Program-made: the position numbers and the translations under genes
Notes under the pieces: generated by a model
The model's input: only the letters and a program-made list of their open reading frames with translations
Told to the model about the DNA's origin: nothing
The model's database searches: none
Part shown: positions 1-6,703 of the stretch, piece by piece
Layout of the letters: each line of letters starts with the position of its first letter
How positions within the stretch are numbered: the first letter of the stretch is position 1
Assembly: GCA_029960905.1 (NCBI GenBank)
Contig: JASBVU010000017.1
Coordinates: forward strand, 1 to 12,570
DNA: 12,570 nt
DNA from: Thermoanaerobacterium sp.
GTDB lineage: Bacteria > Bacillota > Thermoanaerobacteria > Thermoanaerobacterales > Thermoanaerobacteraceae
Reading direction: 5' to 3'

Positions 1-471
1 AGTGCTGACACGCCTCGGGACATACCTTTAACATCTTTCTCAATTCTCTTTGCGAGATACAAAGGTGATCTTGACGAATTGACAAAAGGGCTTAAAGCGT
101 TAGAAAGGCTTAAACCCGGTGACAAGGTTCTTATAGCCGAAGGATGTACACACCACAGGCAGTCGGATGATATAGGAAAAGTAAAAATACCTAGGTGGAT
201 ACGTCAAATTGTCGGCGGTGATATTCAATTTGACTTTTCAAGTGGCATGACATTTCCAGACAATCTTGACCAGTATAAACTAATTGTCCACTGTGGTGGA
301 TGCATGCTTAACAAAAGAGAAATGATGTACAGAATATCTTACGCAAAAGGCAAAGAAATACCGATTGTAAATTATGGGCTTTTAATTGCATACGTGCAGG
401 GGATTCTGCCAAGAGCCATTGAGATGTTTCCATCTGCAAAGCTTATTTACGATGATGACCAGCAATATTGA
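1..471 (+). CDS. hydF: [FeFe]-hydrogenase maturation GTPase HydF, C-terminal part
   Basis: The gene is cut by the left edge; an open frame runs from base 1 to TGA and gives 156 residues. HydF is the scaffold on which the two-iron subcluster of the [FeFe]-hydrogenase H-cluster is assembled before transfer to the apo-hydrogenase; HydE and HydG are its radical-SAM partners in the cytoplasm. The signature of its iron-sulfur domain is clear: Cys49-x-His51 (in CTHHRQ) and His97-Cys98-x-x-Cys101 (in HCGGC), the CxH...HCxxC pattern that binds the [4Fe-4S] cluster. The N-terminal GTPase domain and the dimerisation region lie outside the window. A TTG at 79 could be mistaken for a start, but the open frame and family similarity continue upstream to base 1. 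The organism therefore probably makes an [FeFe]-hydrogenase and ferments with hydrogen release. Family assignment is firm. Confidence 0.95.
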   Translation, partial: SADTPRDIPLTSFSILFARYKGDLDELTKGLKALERLKPGDKVLIAEGCTHHRQSDDIGKVKIPRWIRQIVGGDIQFDFSSGMTFPDNLDQYKLIVHCGGCMLNKREMMYRISYAKGKEIPIVNYGLLIAYVQGILPRAIEMFPSAKLIYDDDQQY

Positions 472-487
472 AGCTGGTCATCATTTT
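452..487 (+). terminator. Rho-independent terminator of hydF, between convergent genes
   Basis: A 12-bp perfect stem (452-463 with 473-484) closes a 9-nt loop and is followed by TTTT. The left arm encodes the last HydF codons and the TGA stop lies in the loop. The MFS gene on the other strand ends at 486, so the stem could also stop transcription from the right. The T-run is good only on the plus strand, and it is short. Confidence 0.75.
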
Positions 488-1751
488 AGTCGTCTTCGGC
501 AATATTTGAAGAAAAACTGTTTTTGTACTTAAATAATACTACATACAGTATGTATACAATGCCTATAATACCGCTTATTATAAATGTTATGTGTGCACCC
601 ACTTTTTCCGCAAGGCTTCCAGCATAAAGCGCACCAATAGGTGTGACGCCTCCAAATACTAAAGAGTATACGCTCATGACTCTTCCTCTAAATTTATTGT
701 TGGAATTAAGCTGTACGGTAGTATTTGCTGATGCAGAAAAAGTAATCATAGAAAATCCAGACAAAGCAAGGAGTACCGTTGTAAGCCAATAGTAGCTTTG
801 AAAACCGATTAAGATTTGAAAAATGCATAAGCCACATCCACCTAATATGAGATAAAATGGTTTCGCACCTTTCTTGCTTAATGATGCAAGTATTAGAGCG
901 CCTATTAATGCGCCAACTCCCATTGATGACATGAGAAAGCCATATCCTGTGGAATTTTGGTTTAAGATGTTTTTTGCAAACACAGGCACCAAAACATTGA
1001 AATTTATGGCGAATGTGCTTAAAACTGCCATCATAAGTATTGTAGAGAATATTATCGGAGTATTTTTAATGTACAGAAGACCTTCTCTTATGTCGGATAT
1101 TACCTCTTCTTTTTTTAACATTGTTCTGGATTTGCTTACTTTTACATCGATAAGGATTAAACCTGTGATTACTGCAATAAAGCTTAATGCATTAAGATAA
1201 AAGCACAATGCATAACCTAGAAGACCTATAAGCACACCTGCAATACCGGGTCCTATGATTCTGGCTGCATTGAATATGGAAGAATTAAGTGATACTGCAT
1301 TCATCAAGTCTTCTTTTCCAACTAAATCAATTATAAATGATTGCCTTGCAGGATTGTCGATGGTGTTTATGAAACCCATGATGGTTGCTAAAACAAGTAT
1401 TTCCCAGTAGTTTATTATGTTTAGTGCAGTTAGGGTTGCAAGAGCCAAAGCTGTCACCATTAGACTTGTTTGAGTAAATATAAGGATTTTCCTTTTTGGA
1501 AACCTATCTATTACAACACCGGCAAATAGAGATAAAAAAAGCATAGGCAGAAATTGAAGGGCACTTACAACACCCAACAAGAATGCAGAATTGGTCAATT
1601 TAAGGACTAGCCAATCTTGACCAATATTTTGCATCCACGTGCCTATGAGGGATATCATTTGTCCAAACCAAAATAATCTGAAATTTCTATGCTTTAATGC
1701 AGGAAAAATACTGTCAGTCAGTTTATCAAAAAAGATATAAAATGAGTTCAA
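486..1751 (-). CDS. MFS efflux transporter (MFS_3 / enterobactin-exporter-like)
   Basis: This 421-residue polytopic membrane protein is the right length for a 12-helix major facilitator. The loop between helices 2 and 3 carries motif A (Gly78 to Lys88: G-V-V-I-D-R-F-P-K-R-K). The stretch around 156-172 with NSSIFNAARIIGPGIAG is typical of the proton-antiport drug/siderophore exporter branch (MFS_3, EntS-like). It probably exports a small molecule at the cytoplasmic membrane by proton antiport; the substrate cannot be read from sequence. The start is TTG at 1749-1751, chosen because a perfect AGGAGG at 1760-1765 lies 8 nt upstream and no in-frame ATG is near. That AGGAGG overlaps the TAG stop of the upstream regulator gene, only 12 nt away, so the two genes are co-transcribed and probably translationally coupled. 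The regulator is the obvious candidate controller of this pump. Confidence 0.9.
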   Translation of the reverse strand: MNSFYIFFDKLTDSIFPALKHRNFRLFWFGQMISLIGTWMQNIGQDWLVLKLTNSAFLLGVVSALQFLPMLFLSLFAGVVIDRFPKRKILIFTQTSLMVTALALATLTALNIINYWEILVLATIMGFINTIDNPARQSFIIDLVGKEDLMNAVSLNSSIFNAARIIGPGIAGVLIGLLGYALCFYLNALSFIAVITGLILIDVKVSKSRTMLKKEEVISDIREGLLYIKNTPIIFSTILMMAVLSTFAINFNVLVPVFAKNILNQNSTGYGFLMSSMGVGALIGALILASLSKKGAKPFYLILGGCGLCIFQILIGFQSYYWLTTVLLALSGFSMITFSASANTTVQLNSNNKFRGRVMSVYSLVFGGVTPIGALYAGSLAEKVGAHITFIISGIIGIVYILYVVLFKYKNSFSSNIAEDD

Positions 1752-1763
1752 TTAAAATGCCTC

Positions 1764-3080
1764 CTATTTGTAATAGTCGCATAAAAGCTCAATGGATTTA
1801 TTAAAATTTTCGCTGGCTAAATCAGGTTTGCCAATCGATATATACAGATTGCCTAAAGCTTTGTAAGCATCTGAAAGTTCTCTTTTAAGGCCTAGTTTTT
1901 TTAATATCTCCAATGATTTGTTAAGTTCTGATGCAGATCGATTAAAATCTTTAAGCTTTAGGTGTATAGTGCCCAGCACAGTGTACAATCTGCCAATTTC
2001 TTCTTCCGCATTCAGCTCTTTCAATATATTCATTGATGAATTTATGTATTCAAGAGCTTTATCGTAGTTTTCTAAGTAGAATTCGATTCTACCTAGTTCA
2101 GTCAGATTGCATGCCATACCTGTTTTGTCGTTTAAATCTTTGTACATAGCGTAACTTTTAAGAAAATATTTTTTTGCTATGTCATATTTCTTAAGGTCTG
2201 TATAGACAAATCCCAATAAGTTGTATTCGCTGGCAATGTCGCTTTTTATGTTTAATGCCTTACTTATTACAAGTGACTTCCTTATGTAATTTAAAGCGTC
2301 ATTGTATTCTTTTAATTTGCAACTTATAAGTCCGAGGCCATTGTTGCACTTTGCAATGTAGTTTACAGTGTTTGTCTTTGTGGCATAATTTAAACAGCTT
2401 AAATAGTAATCTCTTGATTTTATAAGTTCTCCCAACTTGTTGTAAAGATCGCCGATGCTATAAAGTATCCTGCATTTAAGTTCATAATTAATTATACTGC
2501 TTTTTTCAAATTCGTCGATAGCTTTCAAATAAAAAATTAGTGAAGAATCGAGATTTTGTAATTTTCCATAACAAAGGCCTATGTTGTAGTATATTTCAAC
2601 GAGAATTTCATGTAAAGAATTTTGAGAAAAATAAGGCAAGCATTTGTTGAATGAGTTCAAAGCTGATTTGTAATCTTCGGTTTTGGTGTACGTTCTACCT
2701 AAATAAAAACTTATTATATTTAAAGTATATTCATCTATATTAAGCTCTAAAGCTTTTTGATAATAAGATATAGCATCGCTTAAATTTCCGCTGTCAATTG
2801 ATTTTCTTCCTTCTATCACTAATTTTAATACCTTTTTGTAAGTATTTATTTCATCTATGAGATCTGCCTTGTCTTTGTAATCGTCATCAAGGAAGTACAC
2901 CAGTGGTTTGTTCAATTTTTTTGCAATAAAATCTAGTGCCTTTAATGAAGGATTTATTTTTCCTTTTTCTATTAAGCTTATATAGCCTTTTGAGAATTCA
3001 TCACCTGAAATATCACCCTGTTTTAAAAGGAGTTTTTTTCTTTCATCTCTGATTTTCTTTCCTAACTTAACTACATCCAT
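1764..3080 (-). CDS. XRE-family HTH regulator with C-terminal TPR array
   Basis: A 438-residue cytoplasmic regulator. Residues about 5-65 form a Cro/C1-type helix-turn-helix (LGKKIRDERKKLLLKQGDIS, then YISLIEKGKINPSLKALDFIAKKL shared between the recognition and following helices). The rest, from about 75 to the end, is a solenoid of roughly eight to nine tetratricopeptide repeats with the usual pattern, for example LGRIEFYLENYDKALEYI and LGNLYISIGKPDLASENF. The HTH-plus-TPR plan is that of RRNPP-like regulators (PlcR, Rgg, NprR types), which bind short peptides in the TPR groove. Whether this one senses a peptide is inference, since no peptide gene is evident beside it. It starts at ATG 3078-3080 behind a purine-rich GGGAGGGAGG. 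It is first in an operon with the MFS exporter and is divergent from the yabN-type gene. Confidence 0.88.
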   Translation of the reverse strand: MDVVKLGKKIRDERKKLLLKQGDISGDEFSKGYISLIEKGKINPSLKALDFIAKKLNKPLVYFLDDDYKDKADLIDEINTYKKVLKLVIEGRKSIDSGNLSDAISYYQKALELNIDEYTLNIISFYLGRTYTKTEDYKSALNSFNKCLPYFSQNSLHEILVEIYYNIGLCYGKLQNLDSSLIFYLKAIDEFEKSSIINYELKCRILYSIGDLYNKLGELIKSRDYYLSCLNYATKTNTVNYIAKCNNGLGLISCKLKEYNDALNYIRKSLVISKALNIKSDIASEYNLLGFVYTDLKKYDIAKKYFLKSYAMYKDLNDKTGMACNLTELGRIEFYLENYDKALEYINSSMNILKELNAEEEIGRLYTVLGTIHLKLKDFNRSASELNKSLEILKKLGLKRELSDAYKALGNLYISIGKPDLASENFNKSIELLCDYYK

Positions 3081-3119
3081 CAGAAATTGGCCTCCCTCCC
3101 CCTTTTTATTATAAAATAT

Positions 3120-3148
3120 ATTATAATTTAACTAGTTGAAATTTTCAA
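3120..3148 (-). promoter_or_regulatory. Sigma-A promoter of the XRE-TPR/MFS operon with overlapping palindromes
   Basis: On the minus strand TTGAAA (3148-3143), a 17-bp spacer and a perfect TATAAT (3125-3120) form a near-consensus promoter about 40 nt before the regulator's start codon. A 13-bp palindrome, TTGAAA-T-TTTCAA on the plus strand (3136-3148), covers the -35 box. It overlaps a second one, AACTAGTT (3130-3137), inside the spacer. These are good positions for an operator, possibly autoregulatory; that role is inferred. Confidence 0.7.
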
Positions 3149-3208
3149 TCGCTTTTATTTGTGCTATTAATATATTTTAAGCAAAATAAAATTTTTGCTG
3201 GATTTATA

Positions 3209-3249
3209 TTGTAGAAATTTGTTTTTTTGTAGAAATTCAATGGTATAAT
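3209..3249 (+). promoter_or_regulatory. Promoter of the yabN-type gene with an 11-bp tandem repeat
   Basis: An extended -10 element, TGG-TATAAT (3241-3249), lies 27 nt before the ATG at 3277; no good -35 box is present at the right distance. Just upstream, TTGTAGAAATT occurs twice in direct orientation (3209-3219 and 3227-3237), 18 bp apart start to start. A weak -35 with tandem repeats beside it suggests activator binding. TTGTAGAA differs at one base from the Spo0A box core TTGTCGAA, so a Spo0A link is possible but unproven. Confidence 0.5.
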
Positions 3250-3276
3250 ATTAATTAAAATAGTCGGAGGTGTAAA

Positions 3277-4763
3277 ATGGGCAATTAAAACCAGTAGGAC
3301 TTGGACCTGGCGCGTTTGAACACTTGACAATTGAAACTGTTGAGAAGATGAAAAATGCAGATAAGTTGTATTTAAGAACAGAAAAGCATCCTGTCGTAAA
3401 ATATTTGAGAGAAATTGGATTATCGTTTGAAACTTTTGATAAAATTTATGAAACGGGCTCGACATTTGAGGAAGTTTATGATAATATTACTCGGGAAATA
3501 ATAGAAATTGCCGAAAAATGCGATAATGTAGTCTATGCTGTTCCAGGCAATCCTTTAGTTGCAGAAAAAACTGTTGAATATTTGTTAAAGTTTTTAAATG
3601 ACAATGACGATATAAAAGTAGAAGTTGTTCCTGCTATGAGCTTTGTCGATGTTGTCATAAATGAATTAAAAATAGATCCTGTATATGGATTAAAAATCAT
3701 CGATGGACTGTCGCTTGATAGTATAAAACCTGATAAAAGGTGCAATAATTTAGTAACACAGGTTTACAATAGAAGGGTAGCTTCAGAAGTAAAGCTCAAG
3801 CTTATGGATATTTACGGTGACGAATTTCTGGTGACTGTGGTAAAAAGTGCCGGTATAAAAGATGAGCAGCGAATCGAAACTATGCCATTGTACGAAATTG
3901 ACATGATAGACTGGATCGATTACCTTACATCTATATTTATACCTCCTGTCAAAGGCACTTTTAAAGAGAGGTATGATATAGATGATTTGCTTGGCATAAT
4001 GGCAAAGCTCAGAGACGAGAATGGATGTCCTTGGGATAAGGAGCAGGATCACAATACATTAAGAAGATATTTGATTGAGGAATGCTATGAAGTAATCGAT
4101 GCAATAGAGAACAATTCTGATGAAAGTTTATTAGAAGAGCTTGGAGATGTTCTGTTGCAAGTGGTTTTTCACTCTCAGATTGCTGATGAGAGAAAGGCGT
4201 TTAATTTCCATGATGTATGTGATGCCGAGTGTAAAAAGATGATTTACAGGCATCCTCATGTATTTGGAATGGAGGAAATAGCCACTTCAGCAGATGTTCT
4301 AAAAAGGTGGGATGAGATAAAGAAAGATGAAAAAGGTTTTACATCCCACACAAATGAATTAAAAAGTGTTCCAAGGTCTATGCCAGCATTGATTAGGGGT
4401 TATAAAGTTCAAGAGAAAGCGGCAAAAGTAGGCTTTGACTGGGACAATGTAGACGACGCAATGGCAAAAGTTTATGAAGAACTAAATGAGTTTAAGGAGG
4501 TGTATAAAGGGGAAGACGAAAATAGTAAAGTTGAAGAATTAGGAGATTTGATTTTTGCTGTCGTAAATGTTGCTAGATTTTTAAAAATTGACCCCGAAAT
4601 TGCTGTCCATAAGACCATTGAAAAATTCATACAGAGGTTTAATTACATAGAGGATGCAGCAGAAAAATCTGGACATAAGTTGGAAGATATGACATTATCT
4701 GAGATGGATTGCCTTTGGAACGAGGCAAAAATGAATAAATTTAATAAAAAAGTACAAAAATAA
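3277..4763 (+). CDS. yabN: YabN-type protein: tetrapyrrole-methylase-like domain fused to tandem MazG domains, with a frameshift at the start
   Basis: The family joins an N-terminal SAM-methylase-like domain to MazG nucleoside triphosphate pyrophosphohydrolase, which removes non-canonical or alarmone nucleotides in the cytoplasm. Numbering from TTG 3324, the methylase-like part covers about 1-205 (VPGNPLVAE at 73-81). MazG domain 1 has Glu252, Glu253, Glu256 (EECYE) and EELGD at 271-275; domain 2 has Glu385/386/389 and EELGD at 404-408, the metal-binding ExxE...ExxD pattern. The natural start is ATG 3277 behind GGAGG (3266-3270), but that frame hits TAA after three codons. The conserved GLGPG glycine loop (3297-3311) and everything after it sit in the neighbouring frame, so one base seems missing near 3279-3285. 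With it restored the protein would have 495 residues. As written, only TTG 3324 is an in-frame start, and it would lose the GLGPG loop. A sequencing error is the simplest reading; a real 5' mutation is possible. Confidence 0.85.
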
Positions 4764-4834
4764 GCTTAAACTAGCAGGATTTTTAAGATTTGTGAAGAAT
4801 AAATAAGTGTAGTATATATTACTAAGGAGGTATT

Positions 4835-5113
4835 ATGGTGAATAAGGCAGATCTTGTTACTAAGATTGCAGAAAAAAGTGAGTTAACAAAAAAGGATGCA
4901 GAAAAAGCATTAAATGCATTTGTTGATGCAGTTCAAGAAGCTTTAAAGCAAGGAGACAAGGTTCAGTTAGTAGGTTTTGGAACATTTGAAGTAAGAGAAA
5001 GAGCAGAAAGAAAGGGTAGAAATCCACAGACAAAAGAAGAAATTACGATTCCTGCTTCAAAGGCACCAGTATTTAAAGCAGGAAAGGCATTAAAAGATTT
5101 AGTAAATGCGTAA
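4835..5113 (+). CDS. hup: DNA-binding protein HU
   Basis: A nucleoid-associated protein of the HU/IHF family that bends and compacts DNA non-specifically as a dimer. All family landmarks are present: N-terminal helices from NKADLV, the turn [20 protein letters not shown], which is the HU signature and base of the beta-arm, and the C-terminal helix [11 protein letters not shown]. The length of 91-92 residues is the usual size. Two starts are possible. ATG 4835 is only 4 nt after AAGGAGG (4824-4830), whereas GTG 4838 is 7 nt away and gives the family-typical beginning MNKADLV, so GTG may be the true start. The gene sits alone between yabN and rqcP and is closed by its own strong terminator, fitting high independent expression. 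I see no convincing promoter in the 71 nt upstream: the best -10 match would start the RNA inside the ribosome-binding site. Confidence 0.96.
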   Translation: MVNKADLVTKIAEKSELTKKDAEKALNAFVDAVQEALKQGDKVQLVGFGTFEVRERAERKGRNPQTKEEITIPASKAPVFKAGKALKDLVNA

Positions 5114-5143
5114 AATCAGGTCGTATGACCTGATTGTTTTTTT
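5114..5143 (+). terminator. Strong Rho-independent terminator after hup
   Basis: A perfect 9-bp stem (AATCAGGTC 5114-5122 with GACCTGATT 5127-5135) with a GTAT tetraloop is followed one base later by seven T residues. It begins directly after the hup stop codon. The T-run abuts the GGAGG of rqcP (5144-5148), so rqcP expression depends on read-through or on a promoter I cannot see. Confidence 0.92.
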
Positions 5144-5157
5144 GGAGGACGATGGAT

Positions 5158-5397
5158 ATGCGGCTTGATAAGTTTTTGAAAGTGTCAAGGCTCATAAAGA
5201 GAAGGACGGTTGCAAAAGAAGCTTGTGACAAGGGAATGGTGTTTGTAAATGGAAAAGTTGCAAAAGCAGGTGATATTTTAAAAGTAGGCGATATTGTAGA
5301 GATTAATTTTGGCAGCAGAGTAATAAAAGCGGAAGTTTTAGATATAAAAGATCATGCACTTAAAGATGATGCTGATAAAATGTACAGGCTTCTATAA
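5158..5397 (+). CDS. rqcP: S4-domain ribosome quality-control factor RqcP (YabO/Hsp15-like)
   Basis: A 79-residue single S4 RNA-binding domain protein. The opening MRLDKFLKVSRLIKRRTVAKE is nearly the same as I recall for Bacillus subtilis YabO, now called RqcP. The VFVNGKVAKAGDILKVGDIVEI segment is the rest of the S4 fold. RqcP binds obstructed 50S subunits carrying peptidyl-tRNA and works with RqcH to add C-terminal alanine tails to stalled chains. I chose ATG 5158 because it gives the conserved N-terminus and lies 9 nt from GGAGG (5144-5148). ATG 5152 is only 3 nt from that site, and a TTG at 5134 lies inside the hup terminator. Having yabN just upstream agrees with the yabN-yabO order of Bacillus, here split by hup. 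Confidence 0.92.
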   Translation: MRLDKFLKVSRLIKRRTVAKEACDKGMVFVNGKVAKAGDILKVGDIVEINFGSRVIKAEVLDIKDHALKDDADKMYRLL

Positions 5398-5415
5398 AAA
5401 AGAATTAAATAAGAT

Positions 5416-5466
5416 AATCCTTCCCATACTAAGAAAGGAATGAATTTTGAATGGGAGGGATTTTTT
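5416..5466 (+). promoter_or_regulatory. Hairpin with T-run that masks the spoIID ribosome-binding site
   Basis: A 12-bp stem with one G-U pair (5416-5427 with 5451-5462) closes a 23-nt loop and is followed directly by six T residues (5461-5466). The right arm contains the GGGAGGG ribosome-binding site of the next gene, whose ATG is at 5467. The structure can act as the terminator of rqcP and as a lock on spoIID translation. A message started inside the loop, or an anti-structure, would free the site. Confidence 0.65.
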
Positions 5467-6441
5467 ATGAATAAAACGAAGTGGATTTTAGTTTTTCTTG
5501 TTTTTATGTTTATTTCGACGTCATGTGGCACTCCCGCAAAAAAGCCCATGGAAGCTACAAAAGAGAAAACAATGCTTCCAAAAATACCGGATAAAATTAG
5601 CCGTGGTTATAATAAAGAGCCTGTCCTAAGGGTCTACATTACGCAGACAGGCAAAATAGAAACTATGCCTTTGGAGCAATATGTCATGGGAACAGTTGCA
5701 GGTGAAATAAAAAATGATTGGCCACTTGAGGCTTTAAAGGCACAAGCAATATTGGCAAGAAGTTATGTATTAAACTTTGTCAATAATGAAAAGTCTAAGT
5801 ACAACAATGCTGATATATCAACTGATTTTGAAGAGGCGCAGGCATGGAATCCGTCTAACATCAATTCAAATATAAAAAAAGCAGTGAATGAAACTAGAGG
5901 ATTAGTTGCCGTATACAATGGGAATTACATCGAAGCATGGTTTCATTCAGATGCTGCAGGGAGAACTGCGCTAGCTAAAGAAGGGCTTAATTATAAAAAA
6001 AGCGAACCACCATATACCGAAAGTGTAAAATCAGATGACATTAAAGTTGCTCCGCCCAATATAAGAAATTGGTCATATACTTTTACAAAACAGGAAGTTT
6101 TAGATGCGTTAAACAAGATGGGTATAGGAATAAGCGATTTTAGAACAGTGAAGATAGGAGCAAAAGGAATATCTGGGCGGACGGTACTTTTAAATTTTGA
6201 TAAAATACCTGTAAATGCGCCAGATTTCAGGATCGCTATCGGAAGTGAAAAGATGAAGTCTACAATGCTAGACAGTGTCAAATACGATGGGAATAATCTT
6301 ACAATAAAAGGGAGAGGTTTTGGACACGGTGTAGGAATGTCGCAATGGGGTGCATATCGGATGGCTAAAAATGGATCTAAAGCCAGCGATATCATAATGC
6401 ATTATTTTAAAAATATAAGTATCGTAAAACTTTGGAAATGA
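5467..6441 (+). CDS. SpoIID/LytB-family protein (stage II sporulation protein D-like)
   Basis: A 324-residue exported protein. The N-terminus has a short basic start and a hydrophobic segment (7-17) ending in STSC, so Cys20 may be a lipobox cysteine, though the motif is weak; otherwise it is a membrane anchor. The SpoIID domain is complete: LEQYVMGTVAGE with Glu80 at the position of the catalytic Glu of SpoIID, LEALKAQAILARSYVLN (87-103), WFHSDAAGRT (158-167), and the C-terminal GRGFGHGVGMSQWGAYRMA (282-300). SpoIID enzymes are lytic transglycosylases that cut septal or cortex-side peptidoglycan and drive forespore engulfment with SpoIIP and SpoIIM. I chose ATG 5467 for its GGGAGGG 7 nt upstream and because it starts the signal segment; an in-frame TTG at 5440 would add nine residues. 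It lies outside the usual spoIID context, so it may be a paralogue rather than the main engulfment enzyme; hence no gene symbol. Confidence 0.9.
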   Translation: MNKTKWILVFLVFMFISTSCGTPAKKPMEATKEKTMLPKIPDKISRGYNKEPVLRVYITQTGKIETMPLEQYVMGTVAGEIKNDWPLEALKAQAILARSYVLNFVNNEKSKYNNADISTDFEEAQAWNPSNINSNIKKAVNETRGLVAVYNGNYIEAWFHSDAAGRTALAKEGLNYKKSEPPYTESVKSDDIKVAPPNIRNWSYTFTKQEVLDALNKMGIGISDFRTVKIGAKGISGRTVLLNFDKIPVNAPDFRIAIGSEKMKSTMLDSVKYDGNNLTIKGRGFGHGVGMSQWGAYRMAKNGSKASDIIMHYFKNISIVKLWK

Positions 6442-6467
6442 AGAGGGCTTAATGCTCTCTTTTTTTT
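6441..6467 (+). terminator. Rho-independent terminator after the spoIID-like gene
   Basis: An 8-bp stem with one G-U pair (AAGAGGGC 6441-6448 with GCTCTCTT 6454-6461), a 5-nt loop and a run of eight further T-rich bases follow the TGA stop directly. It marks the end of the housekeeping block and lies just left of the insertion sequence. Confidence 0.88.
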
Positions 6468-6655
6468 GTTCTAAAAATTTGTTGTGGACATAAAATTATT
6501 CTGAGTGATTTCGGAAACTAATTTCCAGCGCCATACAATGACATAAATTAGAAATTAGATACAAAAAATAACAGTGTTTTTGCGATAAAAATACGAAAAG
6601 AGGAAAGAAAATGTAAAATAATGCGAATCAATCTAAAAAAGAGTATAAGAAACAA

Positions 6656-6673
6656 AACCTAATAAAATAGGCT
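6656..6673 (-). terminator. Weak possible terminator of the transposase gene
   Basis: On the minus strand a 6-bp stem with one G-U pair (6673-6668 with 6661-6656) and a 6-nt loop runs into TTTTG about 30 nt after the transposase stop codon. The stem is short and AT-rich, so this is a tentative call. Confidence 0.3.
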
Positions 6674-6703
6674 AAAAATTAACAGTATATGGAAGTATAA
6701 TGT

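Noticed and set aside
3180..3199. Inverted repeat AGCAAAA/TTTTGCT between the divergent promoters
   Set aside because: It is short and AT-rich, upstream of both promoters, with no T-run usable as a terminator; a chance match is likely.
3145..3465. 106-residue open frame on the minus strand over the yabN start
   Set aside because: It overlaps the conserved methylase-like domain on the other strand, has no ribosome-binding site and no recognisable family, so it is a shadow frame.
4790..4818. Possible hup promoter TTGTGA-N17-TATATA
   Set aside because: It would start transcription inside the ribosome-binding site at 4824-4830, leaving no usable leader.
5134..5157. Upstream starts for rqcP (TTG 5134, ATG 5152)
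   Set aside because: The TTG lies inside the hup terminator and the ATG is only 3 nt from GGAGG; the conserved MRLDKFLK begins at 5158.
5991..6395. 134-residue open frame on the minus strand within the spoIID-like gene
   Set aside because: It mirrors the conserved SpoIID C-terminus, which explains the open frame; no start signal of its own.
6598..6616. Start-stop element: AGAGGAAAG followed by ATG-TAA
   Set aside because: Such short matches are common by chance in AT-rich DNA, and nothing around it suggests a regulatory leader.
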